In this document: piece by piece, positions 24,531-35,391 of the stretch
How positions within the stretch are numbered: the stretch's first letter is position 1
Layout: each line of letters begins with the position of its first letter
Assembly (NCBI RefSeq): GCF_015223355.1
Contig: NZ_JADFFK010000012.1
Location: 124,001-188,000, forward strand
Reading direction: 5' to 3'
Origin: Salipiger mangrovisoli
GTDB lineage: Bacteria; Pseudomonadota; Alphaproteobacteria; Rhodobacterales; Rhodobacteraceae
Length of the DNA: 64,000 bases
Translations under genes and position numbers: made by a program
Notes under the pieces: model-generated
Seen by the model: only the letters and a program-made list of their open reading frames with translations
Databases searched by the model: none
Told to the model about the DNA's origin: nothing

Positions 24531-25637
24531 ATGGCACGTCTGCAACTCAGCAAGCTCGAGAAGGTCTACGGCGGCGGCTTCAAGGCGGTGCACGGGATCG
24601 ACCTCGACGTCCAGGAAGGCGAGTTCATGGTGCTGGTCGGCCCCTCGGGCTGCGCCAAGTCCACCACGCTGCGGATGATCGCCGGGCTCGAGGAAGTCAC
24701 CAGCGGCGAGATCCGCATCGGCGACCGCATCGTCAACGCCCTGCCCCCCGGCAAGCGCCGCATCGCCATGGTGTTCCAGAACTACGCGCTCTACCCGCAC
24801 ATGAAGGTGCGCTCCAACCTCGCCTTCGGCCTGCGCCTCGCGCATGTGCCGAAACCCGAGCGCGAGGCCGCCGTGCAGGAGGTCGCCCGCATCCTCGAGA
24901 TCGAGCCGCTGCTCGACCGGCTGCCGAAGCAGCTTTCCGGCGGTCAGGCGCAGCGCGTGGCTTTGGGCCGGGCGCTGATCAAGAAGCCCGAGGTGTTCCT
25001 GTTCGACGAGCCGCTGTCGAACCTCGACGCCAAGCTGCGCGCCTCGATGCGGGTGCGGATCACCGATCTGCACAAGCGCCTGAAGGCCGAGGGCCGCCCC
25101 TCGACGGTGGTCTACGTCACCCACGACCAGACCGAGGCGATGACCATGGGCGACCGCATCTGCGTGATGAAGGACGGCCACATCATGCAGGTCGCCACCC
25201 CCAAGGAGCTTTACGACCGCCCCGCCAACCTCTTTGTCGCGGGCTTCATCGGCTCGCCCGAGATGAACGTGATCGACGGCGAGATCGAGGGCACCGACTT
25301 CCGCCTCGGCGGGCAGGTCATCTCGCTCGACGAGGCGGTGCTGAACCGGATGCAGTCGAAGCCGCAGGAGGCCGCCCTCGGCATCCGCCCGCAGCATATG
25401 AAGCTCTCGGCGGGCAACGGGCTGACCGCGCGGCTGCGCTCGGCCGAGTTCATGGGGCATGAGGTCTACCTGCACGCCATGCTCGAGGGCAAGGAGATCA
25501 CCACCGTCGCCGGAGCCGCCGAATATGACGCGCTGGACCGCTCGGACGAGCGCATCCGCCTGACCCCCGATCTTGGCCACGCCCATATCTTCGACCGCCA
25601 GAGCGGCCGCAACGTATCCCTGCCCCTCGCGGGCTGA
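24531..25637 (+). CDS. ABC transporter ATP-binding protein (UgpC/MalK type)
   Basis: A 368-residue ATPase. Walker A is GPSGCAKST (about 38-46; the usual G before K is replaced by A), signature LSGGQAQRVALGRAL (about 134-148), Walker B VFLFDEPLSNLD, and the H-loop THDQTEA. The C-terminal regulatory TOBE region (about 240-368) is typical of MalK-like proteins. It powers the adjacent permeases. The Walker A variant GCAKS is common in MalK-like proteins of this group, so activity is expected. Confidence 0.95.
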   Translation: MARLQLSKLEKVYGGGFKAVHGIDLDVQEGEFMVLVGPSGCAKSTTLRMIAGLEEVTSGEIRIGDRIVNALPPGKRRIAMVFQNYALYPHMKVRSNLAFGLRLAHVPKPEREAAVQEVARILEIEPLLDRLPKQLSGGQAQRVALGRALIKKPEVFLFDEPLSNLDAKLRASMRVRITDLHKRLKAEGRPSTVVYVTHDQTEAMTMGDRICVMKDGHIMQVATPKELYDRPANLFVAGFIGSPEMNVIDGEIEGTDFRLGGQVISLDEAVLNRMQSKPQEAALGIRPQHMKLSAGNGLTARLRSAEFMGHEVYLHAMLEGKEITTVAGAAEYDALDRSDERIRLTPDLGHAHIFDRQSGRNVSLPLAG

Positions 25638-25664
25638 CCCGAAAACTTGGAGGAGGTTTTCACC

Positions 25665-26930
25665 ATGAAGAAGTCGATCAAGACGGCGCTGCTCGCCAGC
25701 GCCCTGCTACCCTGCGCCCTGTCGGCCGCAAACGCGGCCGACCTGCGGATGAGCTGGTGGGGTGGCGACTCGCGCCACGTGGCCACGCAGGAGGCGTTGA
25801 AGGCCTGCGGCGCAAAATACGGCCACACCATCGCCCCCGAGTTCACCGGCTTCGCGGGCTATCTTGAAAAGCTGACCACCCAGATGGCGGGCGGCACGGA
25901 AGCCGACATCATGCAGGTGAACTGGCCGTGGCTGCCGCTGTTCTCGCGCGATGGCACCGGCTTTGCCGATCTCAAGGACATGGGCGGGGTGGACCTGTCG
26001 CAATACCCGCAGACCGACCTCGATGGCGTCACCGTCAAGGACCACGTGCAGGGCATCCCGGTCTCGACCACCGGCCGCGTGTTCTTCTTCAACACCACGA
26101 CGCTCGAAGAGGCCGGGCTTGGCGCACCGACCACTTGGGACGAGTTCTTCGGCGCCGCCGAGGCGCTGCGCAAGAAGGAGGGCGAGGACTACCGCCTGTT
26201 CAACGCCGTCTCGGAAAGCGCGCAGCTGCTGGTCTCGCTCGCGGTCACCCAGAAGACCGGCAAGGACCTCGTGGACCCGGAAACCAACCGCGTCGCATGG
26301 ACCCCGGAAGAGCTGGTCGAAGGCATCAACTTCTACCAGCGCATGGTCGACACCGGCGCCATCCAGTCGCGCCAGGACGAGGCCGCCGAGGGCAACGTGA
26401 AGCTCTACGAAAAGACCGCCTGGGCCGAGGGCAAGATTGCCGGCTCCTACGAGTGGGACAGCACCTATTTCAAGTTCTCCGACCCGCTGGCCGAGGGCGA
26501 GGTCCTGACTGCGGTGCCCATGGTGAAATTCGAGGATGCGGTGACCGAAGGCGTCTACCGCAAGCCCTCGATGCTGCTGTCGATCTCGAAGCACTCGAAG
26601 AATCCCGAGGCCGCGGCCGAGATCCTCAACTGCCTGGTCAACGAGCCCGAGGGCATCGACGCGCTTGGCGACACCCGCGGCCTGCCGGCCTCGAAGGTGG
26701 CGCTGGAGCGGCTGCAGGCTGCCGGCGCGATCAAGCCAGAGCTGCTGAAGGCGCATGAGATCATGATGGCCTCCGAAGGCCCCGCTGTCTCGCCGTTCAA
26801 CGAACATCCCGAACTGCGTGCCACCTTCGTCGACACGCTCGAAGAGTTCGCCTACGGCCAGGTCAGCGCCGAGGAGGCCGCCGCCTACATCATCGACGGC
26901 GCCAATGACGTGCTGAGCCAGTTCGACTGA
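25665..26930 (+). CDS. ABC transporter sugar-binding protein (oligogalacturonide, inferred)
   Basis: A 421-residue periplasmic binding protein with signal peptide 1-28 (ending SAANAAD). The mature fold is the cluster-B extracellular solute-binding type ([40 protein letters not shown]). AGGAGG lies seven bases before ATG 25665. It is fourth in the ABC operon, so the usual high expression may depend on the stem-loop after it. Cargo is inferred from the pectin genes on both sides. Confidence 0.92.
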   Translation: MKKSIKTALLASALLPCALSAANAADLRMSWWGGDSRHVATQEALKACGAKYGHTIAPEFTGFAGYLEKLTTQMAGGTEADIMQVNWPWLPLFSRDGTGFADLKDMGGVDLSQYPQTDLDGVTVKDHVQGIPVSTTGRVFFFNTTTLEEAGLGAPTTWDEFFGAAEALRKKEGEDYRLFNAVSESAQLLVSLAVTQKTGKDLVDPETNRVAWTPEELVEGINFYQRMVDTGAIQSRQDEAAEGNVKLYEKTAWAEGKIAGSYEWDSTYFKFSDPLAEGEVLTAVPMVKFEDAVTEGVYRKPSMLLSISKHSKNPEAAAEILNCLVNEPEGIDALGDTRGLPASKVALERLQAAGAIKPELLKAHEIMMASEGPAVSPFNEHPELRATFVDTLEEFAYGQVSAEEAAAYIIDGANDVLSQFD

Positions 26931-26950
26931 TCTGACACCACGCAAGGCAC

Positions 26951-26969
26951 GGCCCCAGTCCTCGGGGCC
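26951..26969 (+). other. Intercistronic stem-loop after the binding-protein gene
   Basis: GGCCCC (26951-26956) and GGGGCC (26964-26969) pair around a 7-base loop, 21 bases after the binding-protein stop and 31 bases before the GH28 gene. Such hairpins often protect the binding-protein mRNA from 3' decay. Confidence 0.55.
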
Positions 26970-27000
26970 GCGCCGCTCTCCCAAGACGAAAGCCCTTCCC

Positions 27001-28557
27001 ATGACCCTCCGTTGCGCCGCGGTGACTCCGCGCATGGCCGTGCTGTGCCTCGCGCCGCCGCCCGCCCGCTTCACGCTTGCCCCGGCCCGCCCCTGGCGGC
27101 TCTGCCGCGAGGGCACGACCATCGCCGAAGGTGTGGCGTCCCGCGTGGTGCTGCCCCTCGGTCCGCTGGAGCCGGGCACCGAATATCACTTCGACTGCGA
27201 CGGCGAGACCCTGGCCTTCACCACCGCCGCCTGCCCCGGCGCGCTCGAGGTCACCGCCTATGGCGCCCGCGCGGACCTGCCTGACACCCTTCTGGCCGCC
27301 GCCGGCAACGGCGCGGCCTTTGCCCAGGCGATCGCCGCGCTGCCCACCGGCGGCACGCTGATTGTCCCGCCCGGCAACTGGCTCTGCGCCCCGATCGAGC
27401 TGCGCTCGGACATGATCCTGCATCTGTCCGAAGGTGCCACGCTGACTGCGCCCGCGGATCGCAGCGGCTGGCCGATCCTGCCCGCCCGTGCCTCCGATGG
27501 CACGATGCTTGGCTCGTGGGAGGGCCTGCCCGAGCCCTGCTTCCGCGCCCCTCTGCATGCGATCGGCACGCGCAACCTCACCATCGAGGGCTTCGGCACG
27601 CTCGATGGCGGCGGCGACCGCGGCGACTGGTGGACCTGGCCCAAGGAGACCCGCAACGGTGCCCGCCGCCCGCGCGGGCTGCACCTGATCGGTGCCGAGG
27701 CCACCCGTCTCATCGGTTTCACCATCCGCAACGCGCCCAGCTGGACCATCCACCCGCAGGGCTGCCGCGACCTCTTCGCCGCCTGTCTCAGCATCGAGGC
27801 GCCGCATGACAGCCCCAACACCGACGGGTTCGATCCCGACATGTGCGAGGACGTCACCATCCTCGGCACGCATTTCTCGGTCGGCGACGACTGCATCGCG
27901 ATCAAGGCGGGCAAGCGCGGCGACAAGGGCGAGGAAGACCACCTGCGCCCCACCCGCCGTGTCACCGTGCAGCATTGCCTGATGGAGCGCGGCCACGGCG
28001 GCTGCGTCATCGGCTCGGAAATGTCGGGCGGCGTCACCGATGTGACCGTCCGCGACTGCGAGATGGTCGGCACCGACCGCGGCCTGCGGCTGAAGACCCG
28101 ACGCGGCCGCGGCGGCGAGATCGCCCGCATCGCCATGCGCAACGTGACCATGGACGGGGTGCTGACCGCCTTCTCGGCCAACGCCCACTACTATTGCGAC
28201 CACGACGGCCACGCCGATTGGGTGCAGACCCGCGAAGCCGGGGCGGTCAGCCACCTCACCCCGCACATCGGCAGGATCACGGTGGAGGATGTCGAGGTCC
28301 GGGGGCTCGCCCATGCGCTCGGTGCCTTCCTCGGCCTGCCCGAGGCCCCGATCGGTCCGATCCGCCTTTCGAATGTCACGCTGGTCTCGCATGACCCGGA
28401 GGCCCGCGCCGAGCCGCCGGTCATGGCCGATGGCGTCCGCGCCCTGCGCCACGCTGGCGTGCTTGCCGAACACGCGATGATCGAGGGCGACCTTCGCCCC
28501 GACGCCGCCCCTCTCAGCACCGACGATTTCCTCAACCGGAGCCCCGCCCAGCCATGA
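27001..28557 (+). CDS. GH28 polygalacturonase, cytoplasmic
   Basis: A 518-residue enzyme. The parallel beta-helix region (about 80-430) carries the complete GH28 set: NTDGFD (about 272-277), GDDC (about 296-299), GHGG (about 331-334) and RLK (about 364-366). A short N-terminal beta-domain (1-80) precedes it. No signal peptide is visible, so it should act in the cytoplasm on imported oligogalacturonides, probably as an exo-enzyme releasing monomers. Next in line after the ABC operon; it overlaps the GH105 gene by four bases. Confidence 0.92.
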   Translation: MTLRCAAVTPRMAVLCLAPPPARFTLAPARPWRLCREGTTIAEGVASRVVLPLGPLEPGTEYHFDCDGETLAFTTAACPGALEVTAYGARADLPDTLLAAAGNGAAFAQAIAALPTGGTLIVPPGNWLCAPIELRSDMILHLSEGATLTAPADRSGWPILPARASDGTMLGSWEGLPEPCFRAPLHAIGTRNLTIEGFGTLDGGGDRGDWWTWPKETRNGARRPRGLHLIGAEATRLIGFTIRNAPSWTIHPQGCRDLFAACLSIEAPHDSPNTDGFDPDMCEDVTILGTHFSVGDDCIAIKAGKRGDKGEEDHLRPTRRVTVQHCLMERGHGGCVIGSEMSGGVTDVTVRDCEMVGTDRGLRLKTRRGRGGEIARIAMRNVTMDGVLTAFSANAHYYCDHDGHADWVQTREAGAVSHLTPHIGRITVEDVEVRGLAHALGAFLGLPEAPIGPIRLSNVTLVSHDPEARAEPPVMADGVRALRHAGVLAEHAMIEGDLRPDAAPLSTDDFLNRSPAQP

Positions 28558-29639
28558 CCGCTCTCGCCACACCCGTGCTCGACTATTTCGACGCCTTCGC
28601 GGCCCGTTACAGCCATTACAAGGACGGCAGCTGGTGCTACGAGGACGGCTGCGTCTACCGCGGCCTCGCGCTGTTGCATGACGCGACCGGAGAGGCGCGC
28701 TGGTGGGATCACCTGAAGCGCCTGACCGACGCGCAGATTGCCCCGGATGGCACGCTCGCGGGCTATCGCATCGACGAATTCAACATCGACCATGTCCTCG
28801 CCGGGCGGTGCCTTTTCCACCTCGCCGACCAGACCGGCGATCCGCGCTACATGGCTGCGGCGGCGCATCTGGCCGCACAGCTCTCCCGCCACCCGCGCAC
28901 GGCGGCGGGCAACTACTGGCACAAGCAGCGTTACCCGCAGCAGGTCTGGCTCGACGGGCTCTACATGGGGCTGCCCTTCCAGATCGAATACGGGCTGCGC
29001 ACCAGGCAGCCCGCGCTGATCGAGGATGCCCTGTCGCAGCTTTCGCGCGCGCTCGACCTGACACGCGGACCCGCCGGGCTGTACGTGCATGGCTACGACG
29101 CGGCGAAGACGCAGGGCTGGGCCGATCCCGAGACCGGCCGTTCTGCGGCGGTCTGGGCGCGCGCGGTGGGCTGGCTGGCCATGGCGCTGGTCGACATCTG
29201 CGCCTTGGTCCCCGAGCGCGCCCCAAGGCGGCAGACCACCGAGTTGCTCGATGCCGTGGTCCGCCAGCAGTTGCCCTCGGGTCTTTGGCCGCAGGTGCTC
29301 GATGCGCCGGATCTTGCGGGCAACTACGAGGAAAGCTCTGCCTCGGCCATGTTCGCCTACGCGCTGATGCGGGGCAGCGAGCTGGGGCTGGACGACGGGT
29401 TCGAGCACGGGCAGCGCGCCTATGACGCGCTGGTCGAGACACGGCTCGAGACCGAGGGCGGCGCGACGCGCTTCACCGGCATCTGCCACGTCGCGGGACT
29501 CGGCGGCTTCGACGGCAAGATGCGCGACGGCTCGCGGGAGTATTACCTCAGCGAGGATATCGTCGAGGATGATGCCAAGGGGGTCGGCCCGCTGATGATG
29601 GCGGCGGCGCAGCGGCTGACCGCCCGCGCCCCCGCCTGA
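28554..29639 (+). CDS. GH105/GH88-type unsaturated galacturonyl hydrolase (YteR-like)
   Basis: A 361-residue (alpha/alpha)6 glycosidase. [20 protein letters not shown] (about 120-139) includes the aspartate used to hydrate the 4,5-double bond, and [13 protein letters not shown] (about 179-191) and WARAVGW (about 201-207) are typical of YteR-like proteins. It removes the terminal unsaturated uronate from lyase-made oligomers, feeding KdgF and KduI. No signal peptide, so cytoplasmic. Its start overlaps the GH28 stop. Confidence 0.93.
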   Translation: MTALATPVLDYFDAFAARYSHYKDGSWCYEDGCVYRGLALLHDATGEARWWDHLKRLTDAQIAPDGTLAGYRIDEFNIDHVLAGRCLFHLADQTGDPRYMAAAAHLAAQLSRHPRTAAGNYWHKQRYPQQVWLDGLYMGLPFQIEYGLRTRQPALIEDALSQLSRALDLTRGPAGLYVHGYDAAKTQGWADPETGRSAAVWARAVGWLAMALVDICALVPERAPRRQTTELLDAVVRQQLPSGLWPQVLDAPDLAGNYEESSASAMFAYALMRGSELGLDDGFEHGQRAYDALVETRLETEGGATRFTGICHVAGLGGFDGKMRDGSREYYLSEDIVEDDAKGVGPLMMAAAQRLTARAPA

Positions 29640-29642
29640 GCC

Positions 29643-30275
29643 TCAGGGATTGAGAAGCGCGCGCACCGGCTCTGCCAGTGCCGCGCCGATGGCACGTGTG
29701 TTCGCCGCGTCAAGGTGAATGCCATCGACCGACGAGGCCTGCGCCACGGTCCCGGCATCGAAGAAGGCCACGCCCATCTCCTCGGCCAGCGCGGCGTAAA
29801 GCGGCGCGAAGAGCGCCGACTGCGCCGCACGGACCGGACTGTCGAGCGCACCCTCGGCCGGACCAATGCAGAGCGGCGGCGCGACGATCAGCACCTGTGG
29901 CTGTGCGCGCGCCGGCTTGTAGGGAAAGCCGCGGATCAATTCGATCAGCCGCCGCATGCCCTGCTGCGCGCTGAGTGCCATGCCGCCGAACTTCGGCTTG
30001 AGATCGTTTGTCCCGAGCATGATCACCACGACATCGAGCGGCATATGCGCCGCCAACGCCACCGGCAGCGTGCGCACGGCATTGCGGTCACAGGGTGCGG
30101 CGTGGTCGTCGAAGGAGGTTGTCCGCCCGCCGACGCCATCGGCGAGCACGGTGACGCCGGGCAGCGCCCCGGCCAGCACCGAGGGCCAGAGATCGTCAAA
30201 GGCGTGGCGCAACGCGCCGTTGTCAGGGTCATGGCCCCAGGTCAGGCTGTCGCCGTAGCAGAGTATCCGGGCCAT
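29643..30275 (-). CDS. SGNH/GDSL hydrolase
   Basis: A 210-residue esterase-like protein. GDSLTWG (about 8-14) holds the nucleophilic Ser, GTNDLK is block III and DGIHLD (about 183-188) holds the catalytic Asp/His. It has no signal peptide, so cytoplasmic. It is the last gene of the minus-strand uronate cluster and converges with the GH105 gene three bases away. A role in removing acetyl groups from pectin-derived sugars is an attractive inference but unproven. Confidence 0.88.
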   Translation of the reverse strand: MARILCYGDSLTWGHDPDNGALRHAFDDLWPSVLAGALPGVTVLADGVGGRTTSFDDHAAPCDRNAVRTLPVALAAHMPLDVVVIMLGTNDLKPKFGGMALSAQQGMRRLIELIRGFPYKPARAQPQVLIVAPPLCIGPAEGALDSPVRAAQSALFAPLYAALAEEMGVAFFDAGTVAQASSVDGIHLDAANTRAIGAALAEPVRALLNP

Positions 30276-30284
30276 GGCCTTCCC

Positions 30285-31148
30285 CTAGTCCAACGTCGGA
30301 AAACCATAGAGCTTTTGCGGATTTTCCACCAGCACCTGCCGCTGCGCCGCCTCGTCCGGCAGCCAGCTCATCGCAAGGTCCAGCAGATGCGCGTCGTCGG
30401 GATAGTCCTCGGTGCGGCCGGCGGCATTGTGCGGCCAGTTGGTGCCCCAGACGATGCGCTCGGGCGCATGGGCGCCGATCTCGCGGCTGAGGGCGGCGAT
30501 GTCGGGATAGTCGGGACCCGAGGTGGTGGTCGCCTCGTAGCAGCCGGCAAACTTGAACCAGCAGCGGCCACCGTCGATCAGCCGCTTGATCACCGCCACA
30601 TGCTCCGGGGTGACGCCGCCGAAGATCTTGCCGTGGTGGTCGAGCACCCAGTTGGATTTCAGCGCTGCCAGCCGTGGCTCGAGCTCCGGCAGCGCGGTGC
30701 CGTCGAATTGCACCGCCATCATCCATCCCGCTGCCTGGGCGCGCGCGTCCACCGCCTCGAGCTGGTCCAGCCCTACCGCCCCGCCGGGCAGGTCCATGAT
30801 CCGCGCCCCGACGATGCCCCCCGCAGAGAGCCGCGCCATCTCGGCATCCGGGGTCTCGCCGGTGATCACCGCCACGCCGCGCGCGCAATCGCCCATCTCG
30901 GCGACGCAGGCGAGCAGGCTGGAATTGTCCATGGCATGCCCGTTGCCCTGGGTGATCACCACCCGGTCGATGCCGAGCCAGCCCATCGCCTGCCGGTACA
31001 TCGCGGGCGTCGGCAGCGGTTCGGCGGGCACGCCCCGGCCATCCTCGCGCCAGCTGTATCCCGGAAGGTACATGTGCATCTGGGTGTCGCAGGCGCCCTT
31101 GGGCATCTGCGTCTTCGGCTTGGGGCCGGTGAGTTTTCGGTCGATCAT
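30285..31148 (-). CDS. D-galactarolactone isomerase-like amidohydrolase (Gli, COG3618)
   Basis: A 287-residue amidohydrolase-fold protein. DTQMHMY near residues 21-27 and VLDHHGK and VWGTNWPHN (about 235-243) are the COG3618 landmarks. Agrobacterium Gli converts D-galactaro-1,5-lactone to the 1,4-lactone used by Gci. Placement immediately after gci, with udh and kdgD in the same direction, supports this; other lactonase activities in the family are the alternative. Start ATG 31148 has AGAGGACCAACC upstream. Confidence 0.85.
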   Translation of the reverse strand: MIDRKLTGPKPKTQMPKGACDTQMHMYLPGYSWREDGRGVPAEPLPTPAMYRQAMGWLGIDRVVITQGNGHAMDNSSLLACVAEMGDCARGVAVITGETPDAEMARLSAGGIVGARIMDLPGGAVGLDQLEAVDARAQAAGWMMAVQFDGTALPELEPRLAALKSNWVLDHHGKIFGGVTPEHVAVIKRLIDGGRCWFKFAGCYEATTTSGPDYPDIAALSREIGAHAPERIVWGTNWPHNAAGRTEDYPDDAHLLDLAMSWLPDEAAQRQVLVENPQKLYGFPTLD

Positions 31149-31190
31149 GGTTGGTCCTCTCGGTCGGGCGCCACGGAGGGCAATGCCCGC

Positions 31191-32324
31191 TCACCCCTTG
31201 GGGGCGAATTCCTTCAGCGCAGCGCGGTCGATCTCGATCCCCAGCCCCGGACCGCCCGGAATGCTGACCCAGCCGTTCTCGTGCTCGATGGGCCGAGTCA
31301 CCACCGCCTGGCGGAAGGGATTGTGCGTGCGGTCGAATTCCATGATCGGCTCGATCGGACCCCGCCGCACCGGGTCGGGCACCATCGCCGCCATGAATTG
31401 CAGCGCCGCCGCGATCTGCACCGCCGTGCCCCAGACATGCGGCACCACGCGCACCCCGTGGAGGGTCGCCAGATCGGCCACGCGCTTGGCCTCAGTGAAG
31501 CCGCCCACACCGCAGAGGTCGGGCTGGGCGATGTCGATCACCCGGCGCCGCAGCGGCTCGGCAAAGCCCCAGCGGGTGTGCCATGTCTCGCCGCCCGCCA
31601 CCGGGATCGGCTGGCGCGCGCGGACCTCGGCATAGGCATCCAGCTGCTCGGGGATCACCGGCTCCTCGAACCAGTCGATGTCGTACTCGGCCGCCGCGTT
31701 GCCGACGCGCACCGCCTCGATCACGTCATAGCCGTGGTTGCCGTCGATCATCAGCCGCGTGTCGGGGCCGATGGCCTCGCGCACCGCCTTGATCACCTGC
31801 AGATCCTCCGAAGGATCGAAGCCGATCTTGATCTTCACCGCGTGGAAGCCATCCGCCGCGTGGCGGCCGGTCTCCTCGGCATTGTCGGCCACCCGGTCCA
31901 CGCCGTCGCGCTTGAACGAGCCGGTGGCATAAGCGCGGATGCGCTCGCGGAAACGCCCGCCGAGCAGCGTGGAGACCGGCACGCCGAAGTGCTTGCCCTT
32001 GATGTCCCAGAGCGCGATGTCGATGCCCGAAAGCGCGCAGACGGAAATCCCCCGCTGCCCCTGGTCGCGCAGCGCGTTGTAGAGCACCGCCCAGTGCTTC
32101 TCGGTCTCCAGGGGGTCCTTGCCGATGAGCCAGGGGGTGTAGGCCTCGACCATGGCGCGGTTCGGGCCCGCCGGGCCGAGGCATTCGCCCCAGCCCGTGG
32201 TGCCGTCGTCGCAGATCACCTCGACCAGCAGGTGTACCCGCTTGTCGAAACGCATGGAGGCGCTCTCGAACGCCGTCTCGAGCTTGTGTTCCAGAAGGTG
32301 GGTGCGGATCTCGGTGATCTTCAT
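31191..32324 (-). CDS. D-galactarolactone cycloisomerase (Gci)
   Basis: A 377-residue enolase-superfamily enzyme (muconate lactonising type). KIKIG (about 164-168) holds the first general base, metal ligands lie in LMIDGNHGYD, WFEEPV and GGETWH, and RTHLLEHKLETAFESASMRF at the N terminus closely resembles Agrobacterium Gci from memory. Gci opens D-galactaro-1,4-lactone to 3-deoxy-2-keto-hexarate. It lies between gli and kdgD in one minus-strand operon. Confidence 0.93.
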   Translation of the reverse strand: MKITEIRTHLLEHKLETAFESASMRFDKRVHLLVEVICDDGTTGWGECLGPAGPNRAMVEAYTPWLIGKDPLETEKHWAVLYNALRDQGQRGISVCALSGIDIALWDIKGKHFGVPVSTLLGGRFRERIRAYATGSFKRDGVDRVADNAEETGRHAADGFHAVKIKIGFDPSEDLQVIKAVREAIGPDTRLMIDGNHGYDVIEAVRVGNAAAEYDIDWFEEPVIPEQLDAYAEVRARQPIPVAGGETWHTRWGFAEPLRRRVIDIAQPDLCGVGGFTEAKRVADLATLHGVRVVPHVWGTAVQIAAALQFMAAMVPDPVRRGPIEPIMEFDRTHNPFRQAVVTRPIEHENGWVSIPGGPGLGIEIDRAALKEFAPKG

Positions 32325-32340
32325 CGGTCTTGCCTTCGTC

Positions 32341-33309
<969 letters not shown>

Positions 33310-34107
33310 TCAGCTCTGGTGGATGGGCTCGTCGGTGAAGACACCGCCCTGGTATGTCGCGACCGCCTCGTCGCGGCCGGGGCGCGGCACGCTGCGGCGG
33401 ATCTCCTCGGCGTAGTCCTGGGAATTGTCCTGCGGCACCCAGCCGAGGAAGGCGGCGTGGGAATTGTCCCACCAGCCCATGGCGTTGGCCGATTGCCCCC
33501 AGACCACGGTGCAGCCAAGGCGCGGCACGGTGAAGGCCGCCATGATCAGCGAGGTGAAGTCGCGCGGGCTGAGCCAGGTCGACAGCATCCGCCAGTTCTC
33601 GGGCGCGGGCGTGCAGGAGCCGATGCGCACCAATGCGCTCTCCTGCCCGAACTTGTCATGGTAGAGGCTGGCCACCGCCTCGCCGAAGATCTTCGACACA
33701 CCGTAGAGGCTGTCGGGCTTGAACGGGTCGGTATGCCTCAGCCGTTCGTCCTGCTTGTAGTAGCCGATGGTGTGGTTCGAGCTGGCAAAGATGATCCGGG
33801 GCATGCCGTGCAGCCGCGCCGCCTCGTAGAGGTTGTAGACGCCGCGCAGGTTGGCCGCCTCGATCAGGTCGAAGCTCTTCTCCACCGAGATGCCGCCCAG
33901 ATGCACGATGCCGTCGCAACCCTCGACCAGCGCCTTGACCGCCTCGCCGTCGGCGATGTCGCAGGCCACGAAGCTCTCATTGGGGCCAAGGTCGGGGATC
34001 TCGGTGATGTCCGACAGGCGCAGTTCCTCGGCGTGGGGCTTCAGCGTCTCGCGCAGGATGGTTCCGAGCTGGCCCGCCGCGCCGGTGATCAGGATACGTT
34101 TCATCAT
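33310..34107 (-). CDS. Uronate dehydrogenase (Udh)
   Basis: A 265-residue NAD-dependent SDR of the extended type. ITGAAGQLG (near residues 6-15) binds NAD, FASSNHTIGYY holds the catalytic Ser region, and YGVSK near residues 135-139 the Tyr-Lys pair. It oxidises D-galacturonate (and glucuronate) to the aldaro-1,5-lactone. Two consecutive ATGs exist (34107, 34104); GGAG is suitably placed for the first. It begins five bases after the TRAP large-subunit stop, so import and first oxidation are co-expressed. Confidence 0.94.
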   Translation of the reverse strand: MMKRILITGAAGQLGTILRETLKPHAEELRLSDITEIPDLGPNESFVACDIADGEAVKALVEGCDGIVHLGGISVEKSFDLIEAANLRGVYNLYEAARLHGMPRIIFASSNHTIGYYKQDERLRHTDPFKPDSLYGVSKIFGEAVASLYHDKFGQESALVRIGSCTPAPENWRMLSTWLSPRDFTSLIMAAFTVPRLGCTVVWGQSANAMGWWDNSHAAFLGWVPQDNSQDYAEEIRRSVPRPGRDEAVATYQGGVFTDEPIHQS

Positions 34108-34112
34108 GTCTC

Positions 34113-35390
34113 TCACTCCATCAGGCTTGGCAGGAACATGGAGAAGGCGGGCACGTAAGTCACCAGCATCAGGGCCACGAAGATCGCCGCGTAGAACGGC
34201 AGGATCGTCCGCACCGCGTGTTCGATCCGCACCCCGCCCACGACGCAGCCGACGAAGAGGCAGGCACCCACCGGCGGGGTGCAGAGGCCGAGGCCGAGGT
34301 TCATCATCATCACCACGCCGAATTGCACCGGGTCCATGCCAAGCCCCACCGCGACCGGCAGGAAAATCGGCGTGCAGATCAGGATCAGCGCCGCCATGTC
34401 CATGATCATGCCGAGCACCAGCAGGATGAGGTTCAGCAGGAGCAGGATCACAAAGGGATTGTCCGAGATGCCGGTGACCGCGTTGGCCAGCAGGTCCGGC
34501 ACCCGGTAGAGCGTCAGCAGGTAGGAGAACGCCGAGGCGGTCGCCACCAGCAGCATCACCAGCGCCGTTGTCCGCACCGAGCTGACGACGGCGGTCTTGA
34601 AGCCCGTCCAACTCAGTTCGCGGTAGACGAAGGTGGTCACGAGGATGGCCCAGATCGCGCCGAAAGCGCCGGATTCAGTGACGGTCATCACGCCAGAGAG
34701 CACGCCGCCGACGACGATGATCGCGGTCATCAGCCCCGGCAGGGCGACGACAAAGGAGGTGCCGAGCGCTTTCCATCCGGGGAAGGTCTCGGCCGGGTAG
34801 CCCCGGCGCACGGCAACTGCATAGGCGACGATGCCGAGGCAGAGGCACATCAGGATGCCGGGGATGACACCGGCGATGAACAGCTTCGAGACTGACACGC
34901 CCCCCGCCGCCACGGCGAAGAGGATCATGTTGTGCGACGGCGGGATCACCACGCCCGCGACCGAGGAGGTCACCGTGACGTTCACCGCGTAGTCGGGGTC
35001 GTAGCCCTTTTCCTTCATCACCGGGATGAGGATCGAGCCAAGCGCCGAGGTGTCGGCCACTGCCGAGCCCGAGATGCCGCCGAACAGCATCGACGAGGCG
35101 ACGTTGACCACGCCCAGCCCGCCCTTCATCGAGCCCACCGCCGAGGAGGCCAGCCGCACCAGCCGCCCGGCGATGCCGCCGTGCATCATCAACTCGCCCG
35201 CGAAGATGAAGAAGGGGATGGCCAGCAGCGAGAACACCGAGATGCCCGAGAGCACGCGCTGGAAGGCGATGAACAGCGGCAGCCCCTCGTAGACGAAGCC
35301 GCCAACCGCCGCGAGGCCGAGCGCGAAGGCCACCGGCATGCCGCTGACGAGGCCCAGCGCGAAGACGCCGAAAAGAATGATCAGACCCAT
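34113..35390 (-). CDS. TRAP transporter large permease (DctM/SiaM family)
   Basis: A 425-residue inner-membrane protein with about twelve hydrophobic segments and family motifs such as GGIAGRLVRLASSAVGSMKG, GISGSAVADTSALG and VVIPPSHNMI. It is the sodium-coupled channel subunit. It follows the small subunit with one base between stop and start. Uronate cargo is inferred from udh directly downstream. Confidence 0.94.
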   Translation of the reverse strand: MGLIILFGVFALGLVSGMPVAFALGLAAVGGFVYEGLPLFIAFQRVLSGISVFSLLAIPFFIFAGELMMHGGIAGRLVRLASSAVGSMKGGLGVVNVASSMLFGGISGSAVADTSALGSILIPVMKEKGYDPDYAVNVTVTSSVAGVVIPPSHNMILFAVAAGGVSVSKLFIAGVIPGILMCLCLGIVAYAVAVRRGYPAETFPGWKALGTSFVVALPGLMTAIIVVGGVLSGVMTVTESGAFGAIWAILVTTFVYRELSWTGFKTAVVSSVRTTALVMLLVATASAFSYLLTLYRVPDLLANAVTGISDNPFVILLLLNLILLVLGMIMDMAALILICTPIFLPVAVGLGMDPVQFGVVMMMNLGLGLCTPPVGACLFVGCVVGGVRIEHAVRTILPFYAAIFVALMLVTYVPAFSMFLPSLME

Positions 35391-35391
35391 G

